Assembly (NCBI GenBank): GCA_025352125.1
Contig: JANXTZ010000011.1
Coordinates: 1 to 64,000 of the forward strand
Length of the DNA: 64,000 nucleotides
Reading direction: 5' to 3'
Source: Deinococcales bacterium
GTDB lineage: Bacteria; Deinococcota; Deinococci; Deinococcales; JAAFIG01
In this document: one piece after another, positions 9,845-18,961 of the stretch
Position numbering within the stretch: position 1 is the first letter of the stretch
How the letters are laid out: every line of letters starts with the position of its first letter
Made by a program: the position numbers and the translations under genes
The notes under the pieces: generated by a model
Told to the model about the DNA's origin: nothing
Seen by the model: the letters and a program-made list of their open reading frames with translations, nothing else
Databases searched by the model: none

Positions 9845-10093
9845 ATGACACTTCAAATTGACGCTCAAGGGCGCGTGGTTATTCCAGAATCGTTGCGCGA
9901 ATCGTTGCACCTTCACAGTGGCGACCAGTTAAATGTTCGTCTCGAGGATGGACGGATTGTTTTAGAACCCGTCCCTGTCGGAAATTTGATTGAACAAGAC
10001 GGCATGTTGATCTGGACGGGCGCAATTGACAACACCGAAGACTTAATCGCGCAAGTTCGAGCAGAACGCGACCAGCAGGTTATGGGGTTGTGA
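9845..10093 (+). CDS. vapB: AbrB/MazE/VapB-type antitoxin
   Basis: MTLQIDAQGRVVIPESLRESLHLHSGDQLNVRLEDGRIVLEPV. Confidence 0.88.
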   Translation: MTLQIDAQGRVVIPESLRESLHLHSGDQLNVRLEDGRIVLEPVPVGNLIEQDGMLIWTGAIDNTEDLIAQVRAERDQQVMGL

Positions 10094-10515
10094 AACTCTT
10101 TGACACTTCAAGTTTGGTTGCGGCTATGCTTCAAGACCATTCGTCACATGCTGCCGCTCGAAAAGTTTTTGTTGAAGCACGAGATGCGGGTCTGGCTTGT
10201 ATTTCCGCGCATTCGTTGGCGGAATCGTACAGTGTTTTGACCGGAATGCCCAGAAATCCTCGAATCAGTCCAGCGACAGCCCAAAAAATGATTGATGTCA
10301 ACCTTGCGGCTTGCCGTAAGGTTACGCTCGAGATCATTGATTATGAAGCAGTCATGGCGCGGGTTGTGGGTTTGCAGTTGGCTGGCGGCATTATTTATGA
10401 CGCTTTAATCGCGCAGTGCGCGTTAAAAGTTGAAGCTACAGCTATCTTAACGCTCAATGCGAAGCATTTTGTTCGTTTGGGTGCTGATATTGCATCGTTG
10501 GTCATCGAACCATGA
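10090..10515 (+). CDS. vapC: PIN-domain toxin VapC
   Basis: MKLFDTSSLVAAMLQDH...; start overlaps the vapB stop. Confidence 0.9.
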   Translation: MKLFDTSSLVAAMLQDHSSHAAARKVFVEARDAGLACISAHSLAESYSVLTGMPRNPRISPATAQKMIDVNLAACRKVTLEIIDYEAVMARVVGLQLAGGIIYDALIAQCALKVEATAILTLNAKHFVRLGADIASLVIEP

Positions 10516-10590
10516 TGGTGACTTCGTTGTCCTCGAGCGGTTGTCGGCAGGCTTCTCGAAGAACACTATTAAAGTTTTAGCGCTAATCAT

Positions 10591-10613
10591 TTCATAGTGA
10601 AGTTTGCTATGAA
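10591..10613. promoter_or_regulatory. Candidate operator, inverted repeat TTCATAG-N9-CTATGAA upstream of hsdR
   Basis: Perfect 7-bp arms, 60 bp upstream of the hsdR start. Confidence 0.4.
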
Positions 10614-10672
10614 AGGTTACTTGCATAGCATCAAGCTCGAGCGTTCAATCAAAACCCAGAAAAGGACACTTC

Positions 10673-13600
10673 ATGTCGCAAACTTCAGAAGCCGCGTTTG
10701 AAACCAACATCATGAACACTTTGCTTAACCTTAGCGGCTGGCAGGCGGTGGACAGAAAGCTCTGGGATGTGGACGCGGCGTTGTTCCCAACAGAAATCAC
10801 AGGGTTTCTCGAGGTTTCACAACCCAAACTCTGGGCGCAAATGCGAACCTTGCACGGCACGGCGCTCGAGGGTCTGATGGTGGCGGCACTCATCAAAGAA
10901 CTGGCTTCCAAGGGTTGCTTGACAGTCTTGCGGCACGGTTTCAAGTTTTACGGGAAACTCTTTCGGATGGCGTTCTTCAAACCCGCGCACGGACTCAATC
11001 CCGAAGGGCAACGCTTGTACGACCTCAACCGCTTGACGGTGACGCGGCAGGTTCGTTGCAAACCAGGCGCGAACGATACTGTAGATGTACTGCTGGCATT
11101 GAACGGTTTGCCAGTGGCAACGATGGAACTGAAAAACCCAATCACGGGGCAAACATGGCGCGATGCAGTCTCGCAGTACCGGACAGACCGTGACCCTCGA
11201 GCGCCCCTGTTCTCGTTTTTGAAACGCGCCCTGGTGCATTTTGCGGTTGACCCGTTCGAGGTGTACACCACAACGCGCCTCAGCAACGACACGACCAACT
11301 TTTTGCCGTTCAACAGAGGCTCGCACCCTGGCGCGGTGCAATGCGGTGCGGGCAATCCGGCGCACGAGAGCGGCTATGCGACGGGGTACTTGTGGCATCA
11401 GGTCTTGCAACGGGACAGCTTCCTCGAGATTCTGGGGCAGTTCTTGTTTGTCCAACGCACCGAAGAAAAACAAGACGATGGTCAGGGTGGCGTCAAGCGC
11501 GTCATCAAAGAAACCATGATCTTTCCGCGTTACCACCAGTTGGATTCGGTACGCGCTCTGGTTGCCACGGCGCAACTCGAGGGGGCGGGACGCAATTACC
11601 TGATTCAGCACTCGGCAGGCAGTGGCAAGACCAACAGCATCTCGTGGTTGTCGCACCGTCTGGCAAGTTTGCATGGCGCAGATGACAAGCGCGTATTTGA
11701 TTGCGTGGTGGTCATCACGGATCGCACGGTCTTGGACGCGCAACTTCAAGACGCGATTTACCAGATCGAACACGCGCAGGGCGTGGTCAAGGCGATAAAT
11801 GAGGATTCCAAACAGTTGGCAAATGCGCTCATTGATGGCACGCAAATTGTCATCACGACCTTGCAGAAATTTCCTTTCGTGCTCAGGGGTTTGCTCTATG
11901 CCACTGGTGCAGAGACCCAGGAGGAGGCTACGGACCTCGAGAAAGCCCAGGCAAAAGTTTTGGAGGCTCAAATCTCGAGTCGGCGTTACGCGGTCATTGT
12001 GGACGAGGCTCATTCTTCACAGACGGGCGAGGCGGCACGGGAACTCAAACAGATTTTGGGCGGGGCAAGTTCACCGCTTGCAGAGGACGCGGACTGGGAA
12101 GATGGTCTAAACGCGGTCATGCAATCTCGAGGGCAGCAACCGAACCTCAGCTTTTTTGCGTTCACGGCAACACCCAAAGGCAAGACCCTCGAGCTTTTCG
12201 GACGGGTCAAAGGCAACATCACGCCCGAAGCATTCCACGTTTACAGTATGCGTCAAGCCATCGAAGAGGGTTTCATTCTGGACGTGCTAAAAAATTACAT
12301 CACGTATGACACGTACTTCAAGTTGCTAAAAGCCGCCGAGGATGACCCGAACTTGCCCAAGAAGAAGGCGGCTCGAGCGCTGGCAAAATTTATTGCGCTT
12401 CACCCGCACAACATCGAACAAAAAACCGAGGTGATCGTGGAACACTTTCGCCGCAGTGTCCAGCACCGTCTTGGAGGACGCGCCAAAGCGATGGTGGTCA
12501 CAACCTCGAGACTTGCGGCGGTACGGTATCGCTTGGCGGTGGACAGGTATTTAAAGGGCAAGGGTTACAGTGATATTCGGGCTTTGGTGGCATTTAGCGG
12601 CACGGTCACAGACCCAGACAGTGGACTCGAGTACACCGAAACGGGTATGAACGTTGACCTGAACGGCAAAACCATTTCAGAAAGCGCACTGACCGAACGG
12701 TTCACATCGGCTGATTACCAGTTGCTCCTTGTGGCGAACAAATACCAAACGGGTTTCGATCAGCCACTCTTGCAAGCCATGTACGTGGACAAGCGTCTTG
12801 ATGGCGTGCAAGCCGTCCAGACCCTCTCGAGACTCAACCGCAAAATTCCAGGCAAAGACGACACGTTCGTACTCGATTTCATCAACCAAGAGGAAGATAT
12901 TTACGGCGCGTTCAAACCGTACTTTGATAAAACACACTTGCAGGAAGTCAGTGACCCTGCAAGGCTCGAGGCACTTAAATTTGAACTGGACAGCGCAAAT
13001 GTGTACTTCAATTCAGAAATCGAGGCGTTCACCAAGATTTTTTACAAGCCTCTTATCATTCAAACCCCAGCCGATCACGCTCACCTCATGGGATTGACCC
13101 GCCCAGCACTAGATCGTTTTGTAGCCCTCGAGACAGAAGCAAGACTCGAGTTTCGAGAGGCTTTAAGTGCGTTTGTGACGCTTTACGCTTTCCTAAGTCA
13201 GATCATCCCTTACGCCGACGAAGACCACGAAAAGCTGTACAGTTTCGCTCGGGTATTGCTGCCTCAACTGCCCGTAAACGAATTCAATACGCCAGTAGCT
13301 CTTGGTGACGATGTTGCGCTGCAATTCTACCGTTTAGAACGGGTTTCATCTGGCGCAATCGACTTGAACGAGGGCGAATCCGAAGGGGTTCGTAGCCCTA
13401 CCGCAGTCGGAACGGGAGCGCTCGAGGAAAAGAAAGCCCCGCTCTCGGAGATCATTGAAACGCTTAACTCGAGGTTTGGCACAGCGTTTGACGATGCGGA
13501 CAGGTTGTTCTTCGCGCAAATCAAGGCGCAAGCCATCAAAAACGATCAAATTGTCTCCAGCGCCTGGGCAAACGAGCTGGACCGTTTTCAACTTGGCGTA

Positions 13601-13762
13601 AAGCGCCTGCTCGAGTCGCTCATGCTGGACAGAATGCAATTAAATGATGACATTGTGACGCGCTACATGGGCGACCCAGACTTTCAAGGTTTGGCATTAC
13701 CGATTCTGGCTCGAGAAATTTACGATTCGATTCGAGGTGATGGTACTTCACTCGAGGATTGA
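10673..13762 (+). CDS. hsdR: Type I restriction endonuclease subunit R
   Basis: IQHSAGSGKTNSISWL Walker A, VDEAHSSQTGEAARE, FFAFTATPKGKTLELFG; N-terminal nuclease-like ATMELKNPITGQTWRDAVSQY. Confidence 0.96.
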   Translation: MSQTSEAAFETNIMNTLLNLSGWQAVDRKLWDVDAALFPTEITGFLEVSQPKLWAQMRTLHGTALEGLMVAALIKELASKGCLTVLRHGFKFYGKLFRMAFFKPAHGLNPEGQRLYDLNRLTVTRQVRCKPGANDTVDVLLALNGLPVATMELKNPITGQTWRDAVSQYRTDRDPRAPLFSFLKRALVHFAVDPFEVYTTTRLSNDTTNFLPFNRGSHPGAVQCGAGNPAHESGYATGYLWHQVLQRDSFLEILGQFLFVQRTEEKQDDGQGGVKRVIKETMIFPRYHQLDSVRALVATAQLEGAGRNYLIQHSAGSGKTNSISWLSHRLASLHGADDKRVFDCVVVITDRTVLDAQLQDAIYQIEHAQGVVKAINEDSKQLANALIDGTQIVITTLQKFPFVLRGLLYATGAETQEEATDLEKAQAKVLEAQISSRRYAVIVDEAHSSQTGEAARELKQILGGASSPLAEDADWEDGLNAVMQSRGQQPNLSFFAFTATPKGKTLELFGRVKGNITPEAFHVYSMRQAIEEGFILDVLKNYITYDTYFKLLKAAEDDPNLPKKKAARALAKFIALHPHNIEQKTEVIVEHFRRSVQHRLGGRAKAMVVTTSRLAAVRYRLAVDRYLKGKGYSDIRALVAFSGTVTDPDSGLEYTETGMNVDLNGKTISESALTERFTSADYQLLLVANKYQTGFDQPLLQAMYVDKRLDGVQAVQTLSRLNRKIPGKDDTFVLDFINQEEDIYGAFKPYFDKTHLQEVSDPARLEALKFELDSANVYFNSEIEAFTKIFYKPLIIQTPADHAHLMGLTRPALDRFVALETEARLEFREALSAFVTLYAFLSQIIPYADEDHEKLYSFARVLLPQLPVNEFNTPVALGDDVALQFYRLERVSSGAIDLNEGESEGVRSPTAVGTGALEEKKAPLSEIIETLNSRFGTAFDDADRLFFAQIKAQAIKNDQIVSSAWANELDRFQLGVKRLLESLMLDRMQLNDDIVTRYMGDPDFQGLALPILAREIYDSIRGDGTSLED

Positions 13763-15366
13763 GCAAGAACATGATGTAACCATTGCTTTAATACGGCACT
13801 CTCTTCAACATTCGCAGCACGATTCTGAAACCCTCGAGCTTGCACCACCTGTAAGGTCACTGGATTGATCTCAACCGTGATTTCCTGCCTACCATTCTTA
13901 CGTATCGAAAAGATTGCCGATATGCCCCTAACGCATCGCCCTGCGTACCCAGCCACGCAATGCCGCATGACTGTGCCTTCAGCCGCCAGTTCCTCACTGC
14001 TCGAGAGTTCCAACACCTCCCACGTGCTGCCGTGCTCGTCGGTAAAGCTGAAATCCCAACCGTGCTTTGACCAAACAAACCGACCATAAGACTTACCAAT
14101 GTTTTGGGCGTACTCGAAACTGTAATGCAGTGCCGAACGCAGGTTCAATCCCCGCAAGCAAAACACGGGATGCTCGAGTTCGGTTTCGGTGCGAAGGTGG
14201 TACATCCAGTCGAGGATTTGACGGTACTCGAGGTCGCTGATTCCTTGAGCGTGTCGGATCAACCATTGAAACGCTGGTAGTAAAAAGTGTTGAATGTGCG
14301 GCGTGTCCAAGCCGTCACTTGGATCAACTTCAAAACGATGATCGCGCAAAATACGCTGGCAATCGGTGGCTGTCGCGCCAAGGCTGGGCAGCCACATGCC
14401 AAACATGGCGTGTGAAGCTCGAGTGTTCTGATGGCATTGCGCCAGGTGAGCTTGAGTTCGTTTGGGAATCCACCAATCGAACAAGCCAGCCGCTCGCTGC
14501 AAGCTCCCGCCTTGGGTCAGCAGGATAAACCAAACAAACCATTTGAGGGTGTGCTTGCTGTTTGATGCCCAGTCTTGAAGCAACAAGAATTCGGGGGCTT
14601 CATACACGCCAAACAAAGCTTTAACAAACGCAAGCTCGTCCAAACTCGAGTCACAAGTGAATGGGTTACGAACCCAGAATGGTGCGAACAAGCATGAAGC
14701 GGTTTTCAAGTACGGATTTTTGATGTGCCGTGCCACGAATGAGATTGCGTCAAAATCGCACCCCGAAAACAACAGTGCGGGCAATTGATTGGTTGGAATA
14801 TTTTGATCTGCAAGATAGAGCAAACCATCTACGAAATCAGCAAGGCGTTCCTCGAGTGGCATAACTTCGCTCGAGATGACTTCGGATTCTGGAATGACCA
14901 AATCGCGTAAGAATGTTGTGCTGCGGCGTTTTTGAAACCAGTCAAGCAAGATGTCAATACGGTACTGAGTTTGCGCTCCAGGTGCTTGCAGGAAGGCTTT
15001 ACGTGCTTCAGCCGCATTCTGCCCTTGGATTGGACAGTACACCTCCCGAGAAACTTCCAGTGTTTGACTGTTCGAAGACCACTGACCATTCCAAACTTCA
15101 AATACGTTGGTATTTCGCAAAGGGTCACGATCATCAACATGGGACGGTTGATAAAACGGACTTTCCCAATAACGACCAAAAGACAAACCTGATGGTGCAA
15201 CATCAAAACATCTCGTGTACAACATATTTACATCAACAAACTGCTTTGATTGCGATTGAATATCGGGATCAGCGAAGCGCGTGCGTAAGTACGAAGCTCG
15301 AGGTTCGTGCTTGCCGAGTGGTCGGTGCCAGTTTTGAATTTTTTGACCTGCGACCACTCGTTTCAT
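13720..15366 (-). CDS. PcfJ-domain protein
   Basis: C-terminal EGTVMRHCVAGYAGRCVRGISAIFSIRKNGRQEITVEINPVTLQVVQARGFQNRAAN. Confidence 0.8.
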   Translation of the reverse strand: MKRVVAGQKIQNWHRPLGKHEPRASYLRTRFADPDIQSQSKQFVDVNMLYTRCFDVAPSGLSFGRYWESPFYQPSHVDDRDPLRNTNVFEVWNGQWSSNSQTLEVSREVYCPIQGQNAAEARKAFLQAPGAQTQYRIDILLDWFQKRRSTTFLRDLVIPESEVISSEVMPLEERLADFVDGLLYLADQNIPTNQLPALLFSGCDFDAISFVARHIKNPYLKTASCLFAPFWVRNPFTCDSSLDELAFVKALFGVYEAPEFLLLQDWASNSKHTLKWFVWFILLTQGGSLQRAAGLFDWWIPKRTQAHLAQCHQNTRASHAMFGMWLPSLGATATDCQRILRDHRFEVDPSDGLDTPHIQHFLLPAFQWLIRHAQGISDLEYRQILDWMYHLRTETELEHPVFCLRGLNLRSALHYSFEYAQNIGKSYGRFVWSKHGWDFSFTDEHGSTWEVLELSSSEELAAEGTVMRHCVAGYAGRCVRGISAIFSIRKNGRQEITVEINPVTLQVVQARGFQNRAANVEESAVLKQWLHHVLAQSSSEVPSPRIES

Positions 15367-15447
15367 GCCCTAACCTTAACGAATGGAAGTGCCATGCTGT
15401 AAGCGCCATACAACGTAGTTCAATACGACAATTTACTTAGATTATTT

Positions 15448-16458
15448 TTAAACCGTTGACTTTTGTTGATTTTTGCGTATTTTCAGTTGCTTGTGTTTTT
15501 TTGCAAAGGCAACCTGCTCGAGCCAAGTTTCAATCTTGCCGCTCACGGTGAGCACCATGTCAAAACTTATGCTTGGAATCTCTCCATTGTTTTCTAAATA
15601 ACCCGCCAAGTAATACCAACTGTCTGGCTCGAGTCCCAGCCTCATGCAGACGATGTACGCAACACATTCGGCTTCAAATTCGGCACTGCGAACGTGATGA
15701 ACAAGGACATTATTGCGGTTTTTCCATGTGTCTACTGGACTTTCGTCTTCGACAGCCCCAAGATGCCCAAGCAAAACGTGTGCAAGTTCGTGAATCAGCG
15801 TACCAAATGTGCGAGAACTCTCTAGACGATCATTGAGTTCGATGATGTATCGAAGTTGTTTCGGGTTCTCGACTTTTACACGTTGTCCCTCGAAAAGCGG
15901 TGCGCTTTTATGATCCTCAATCACGTCCAGGAAACGACCTTGCTCGAGTTCAGAATGGTCAAGTGCGGTCATGGTGCGTGCCGTTCCATGATGAAGGGTG
16001 TGCATAGGGCGTGTGCAAACCAGAATGCCATGATTTCGAGCACTCTGTACAAGGTTCTGAGTCATCCATACAGGTGCGGTTTCGTGGCTGCGGTGGTGAA
16101 GGTGAACATGCTCGAGCAGTTCTTCGGGCGATTCTTGCCCTTCGGTATCGAAAAGATCGTAAACGACGTGTAATGGTGCAAATGGGAACAGTACAAGTAA
16201 GGGCTTGGCATCTGGTCTGATGTTACGTCCAAATTCTTTTCCCCACTGAGATGCTGTTTTGACAAAGCTGACTCGAGGGTTCTGAACTTGTAACAGGTAA
16301 GCGTTGTAGGGTTTCTGACTGCGGAAACGACTGAGAAAATTGATTGTTTCGAGAAAAGCTTGACTGTTTCTGTGGTGTATCGAGCGGGTGAATAGTTCGT
16401 CTAGCAGTAATTCTTTCTGTTGATCGGGATTGACGGTTTGAAAATCTTCGAGATACAT
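15448..16458 (-). CDS. ArdC-like antirestriction/ImmA-IrrE-type zinc metallopeptidase
   Basis: HELAHVLLGH zinc motif; N-terminal RFRSQKPYNAYLLQVQNPRVSFVKTASQWGKEFGRNI resembling ArdC. Start at 16458 preferred (AGAGGA SD) over the track start 16533. Confidence 0.65.
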   Translation of the reverse strand: MYLEDFQTVNPDQQKELLLDELFTRSIHHRNSQAFLETINFLSRFRSQKPYNAYLLQVQNPRVSFVKTASQWGKEFGRNIRPDAKPLLVLFPFAPLHVVYDLFDTEGQESPEELLEHVHLHHRSHETAPVWMTQNLVQSARNHGILVCTRPMHTLHHGTARTMTALDHSELEQGRFLDVIEDHKSAPLFEGQRVKVENPKQLRYIIELNDRLESSRTFGTLIHELAHVLLGHLGAVEDESPVDTWKNRNNVLVHHVRSAEFEAECVAYIVCMRLGLEPDSWYYLAGYLENNGEIPSISFDMVLTVSGKIETWLEQVAFAKKHKQLKIRKNQQKSTV

Positions 16459-16585
16459 AATTGATGTTCCTCTTTTCATTTGCATATTGATAAAAAGTTG
16501 GTAACGATTATTTAACGATAAATGCTTTGCCATGATGCTATCGCTTTCTTTAGGCTTATGGCGGGTTGAGCGGGGTGCAAAAGGC

Positions 16586-16643
16586 TTGACTCGAGCCTAA
16601 ATCATAGCCTATAGTCTGTTTATAGTAAATACTCTTGCTATAA
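16586..16643 (+). promoter_or_regulatory. Promoter/operator of the HTH-integrase operon
   Basis: TTGACT-N18-TATAGT, then TTATAG-N12-CTATAA inverted repeat. Confidence 0.45.
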
Positions 16644-16676
16644 CCAGTATGTGTTAAAGACCCACAGAATGGAGAC

Positions 16677-16910
16677 ATGATTGTGAAATGGCAACTGAGA
16701 AGATTCTTGGAACAACACCACACCACCGTTTATGCCGTGTGGAAAGCCAGTGGTATCTCTAAAACCACGCTGTACGCCATCACGAACGACAAGATGGACG
16801 GTGTGCAATTCGATACACTTGCCAAGTTATTAAGTGGACTCGAGCATATTCTTAAGCGTGCTGTACATATTGAGGATGTTCTCGAGGAGATACGCGATGG
16901 CACGACCTAA
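16677..16910 (+). CDS. Cro/C1-type HTH regulator
   Basis: MIVKWQLRRFLEQHHTTVYAVWKASGISKTTLYAITNDKMDGVQFDTLAKLLSGLEH. Confidence 0.8.
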   Translation: MIVKWQLRRFLEQHHTTVYAVWKASGISKTTLYAITNDKMDGVQFDTLAKLLSGLEHILKRAVHIEDVLEEIRDGTT

Positions 16911-18246
16911 GAAAAAGCAAGTCGTCAGTGACAAACGGGGTAACGGACGTGGCTCCATCAGTAAGTACAAAAGCAATCGGTTCAGATGGCAATTCCGTGA
17001 CGCTGATGGGGATACCCTGGCAAGTGGCATTGCAGAGTCTAAAGAACAAGCAGAAGATGCCCTCACCCAAGTGAAAAGCGATCACATACGCGGGATTCTG
17101 GCAAGCCCTGACCAGGTGACTCTATCCGAGTACGCTGATCGATGGCTCGAGCACATGGATGTCCGAGAAGTGACTCGAGAGATGTACAAGCATGAACTGA
17201 ACCTCATCATGCCAATGCTTGGTAAGAGGCGCTTGAAGGATTTAAAGCCCGTGGACATTAAGAACGCTCTCACCAAACTGGCAAACAGCAGCACCAAACG
17301 CAAGAAGGGCGGGAAGCTTGTCGAAACGGGCAAGCTCTACTCGAGCCGAACCGTAGGGCATGTCAGAACACGCCTCAAAACCGTGCTTCGGGAAGCCGTG
17401 ACCGATCAAATCCTTTACGTGTCACCCGCCGAAGCCGTGAAACCGATCAAGAAGCACCGCACAGAACAGCCTCACATGGCGCTTGACTTTGACCAGGCGG
17501 TAAGATTGTATGAAGTGGGTACGGGGTTGTACGAAGTTGGCTTGTGTCGGCTTTGGGTGGCAGTCTTTACAGCCGTCTCTCTTGGACTTCGCAAATCTGA
17601 AGTTATGGGCTTGCGTTGGCAAGACGTTGACCTCGAGAAAAGCTTGATTCGAATTCGTCACACCTCTGTCAATCATCAGCGTAAGGTCACTCGAGGAGAA
17701 CTCACCAAGACCGACCATTCGAGCCGTGACATTCTGATACCAGCAAGCCTTAAAGTGCTGCTCACACTTCATCAGGAAAAGCAACAAAAGGAACGGGACA
17801 CGGCACAAGATGCTTGGCAAGATACGGGCGCGGTCTTCACCACAAAAACAGGTGACTGGACTCATCCCGATAACCTCAAGTGTGCTCTCGAGGATATTGT
17901 GAAGTGGTCAAGTTGGAAGTTTTACAGCGAACTTGACGGGCGCGGGATTGCTCGAGGTCACAGGGTCTTCAAGACCACGATTCGACAAGGTATCGAAGCG
18001 TTAATCAAAGATGGTGAAGCCTTGCCGCACCTGACACCGCACGACCTTAGACACACGGCTGGCACATTGATGCTTCGCAGGGGCGTCCCTGTTGAGGTGG
18101 TATCCAAGACCCTTGGACATGCTGACATTGCAATCACCTACCGCGTGTACCGCCATGTGCTCGAGTCTGAAAAGCGTCAGTTTGTAATTGATCTATTCCC
18201 CGACCCCGTGAAGCCTCGAGTTGTTGGGGTTTCATCCCTGAATTAA
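16897..18246 (+). CDS. int: Tyrosine-type site-specific integrase
   Basis: Arm-binding-like N-terminus, catalytic LGLRKSEVMGLRWQDVD, PHDLRHTAGTLMLRRGVPVEVVSKTLGHADIAITYRVYRHV; start MARPKKK preferred. Confidence 0.95.
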   Translation: MARPKKKQVVSDKRGNGRGSISKYKSNRFRWQFRDADGDTLASGIAESKEQAEDALTQVKSDHIRGILASPDQVTLSEYADRWLEHMDVREVTREMYKHELNLIMPMLGKRRLKDLKPVDIKNALTKLANSSTKRKKGGKLVETGKLYSSRTVGHVRTRLKTVLREAVTDQILYVSPAEAVKPIKKHRTEQPHMALDFDQAVRLYEVGTGLYEVGLCRLWVAVFTAVSLGLRKSEVMGLRWQDVDLEKSLIRIRHTSVNHQRKVTRGELTKTDHSSRDILIPASLKVLLTLHQEKQQKERDTAQDAWQDTGAVFTTKTGDWTHPDNLKCALEDIVKWSSWKFYSELDGRGIARGHRVFKTTIRQGIEALIKDGEALPHLTPHDLRHTAGTLMLRRGVPVEVVSKTLGHADIAITYRVYRHVLESEKRQFVIDLFPDPVKPRVVGVSSLN

Positions 18247-18252
18247 CGACCC

Positions 18253-18275
18253 GTTGCACACGGCGTTGCACACGG
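18253..18275 (+). repeat. Candidate integrase arm sites, 2x GTTGCACACG (right end of island 1)
   Basis: gttgcacacg gc gttgcacacgg; same motif pair at 2270-2291. Confidence 0.55.
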
Positions 18276-18313
18276 TCGCTGAAAAGAGCAAAACTGGAGA
18301 AAACCTGAAATGC

Positions 18314-18344
18314 AAAAACCCCGTCAAGTGCGGGGTTTTCTTTT
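18314..18344 (-). terminator. Intrinsic terminator downstream of tRNA-Met
   Basis: aaaaaccccgtcaagtgcggggttttctttt. Confidence 0.8.
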
Positions 18345-18388
18345 GGTGGGTCCGTCGGGACTTGAACCCGAAACCAACGGTTTATGAG
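18342..18388. repeat. attR: 47-bp direct repeat inside tRNA-Met
   Basis: Identical to 2107-2153. Confidence 0.95.
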
Positions 18389-18420
18389 ACCGCTGCTCTA
18401 ACCGATTGAGCTACAGACCC
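18344..18420 (-). tRNA. tRNA-Met (CAT), elongator-type
   Basis: GGGTCTGTAGCTCAATCGGTTAGAGCAGCGGTCTCATAAACCGTTGGTTTCGGGTTCAAGTCCCGACGGACCCACCA; cloverleaf with CAT anticodon and encoded CCA. Confidence 0.95.
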
Positions 18421-18483
18421 GCGCTGGAAGATTGTACGGTTTTGGACGTTGAACAGCAAGGGTTTCTCGAGGTTACATATTTT

Positions 18484-18741
18484 CTATTGCCGAATGATTC
18501 GTTCGTATTCATCGTGTAGACCAATCCAAAACCACAGTAAACCGTGTTCAATTTCAACGGCTACAACACGGTGATCGTCAGCCACTCGAGCAGACCAGTA
18601 ACGACCCACTTTCTTAAAATGCAATGATGGATGCCGAGGATTTTGCTTGAGCAATTCAAAATTCTTATCTGTAAGGGTTTGTATGGTTTTTTGCAAGGCT
18701 TCGTAATTCGACCAGAAACTTCGTGTGGTGAAGTGATTCAC
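18484..18741 (-). CDS. ParE/RelE-like toxin
   Basis: LKQNPRHPSLHFKKVGRYWSARVADDHRVVAVEIEHGLLWFWIGLHDEYERII. Confidence 0.75.
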   Translation of the reverse strand: MNHFTTRSFWSNYEALQKTIQTLTDKNFELLKQNPRHPSLHFKKVGRYWSARVADDHRVVAVEIEHGLLWFWIGLHDEYERIIRQ

Positions 18742-18938
18742 AATTTTCTAAATTGCCCTGCTTGAAAATCCCGAATCGCTTGTTCAGCAAGCGCATCAAG
18801 CCGACCTGCTTTAACATCACGCTCAAACTCTTCATCCCAAAGCTTGGCTTCAAATTCTTTAAACCACCCTCGAAACTCGAGCAATTCCTCGGGCGTTAAG
18901 GCTTGTATTTCTTGCTCGAGTTGGGCAATTTTGCTCAT
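18738..18938 (-). CDS. Cognate antitoxin-like small protein
   Basis: 4-bp overlap with the downstream toxin; MSKIAQLEQEIQALTPEELLEFRGWF... Confidence 0.7.
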   Translation of the reverse strand: MSKIAQLEQEIQALTPEELLEFRGWFKEFEAKLWDEEFERDVKAGRLDALAEQAIRDFQAGQFRKL

Positions 18939-18961
18939 GTCAAAATCCTATCACTCGAGCT

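Larger units (their letters stand above)
2107..18388. mobile_element. Integrative genomic island 1 in tRNA-Met (about 16.2 kb) with type I R-M, vapBC, ArdC-like, PcfJ and tyrosine integrase
   Basis: Perfect 47-bp tRNA-derived direct repeats at both ends, integrase adjacent to the intact tRNA, accessory gene content. Confidence 0.93.

Noticed and set aside
10817-12013. 398-aa minus-strand ORF antisense to hsdR
   Set aside because: Shadow ORF of a well-supported hsdR; composition is Arg/Gln/His-rich and shows no recognisable domain.
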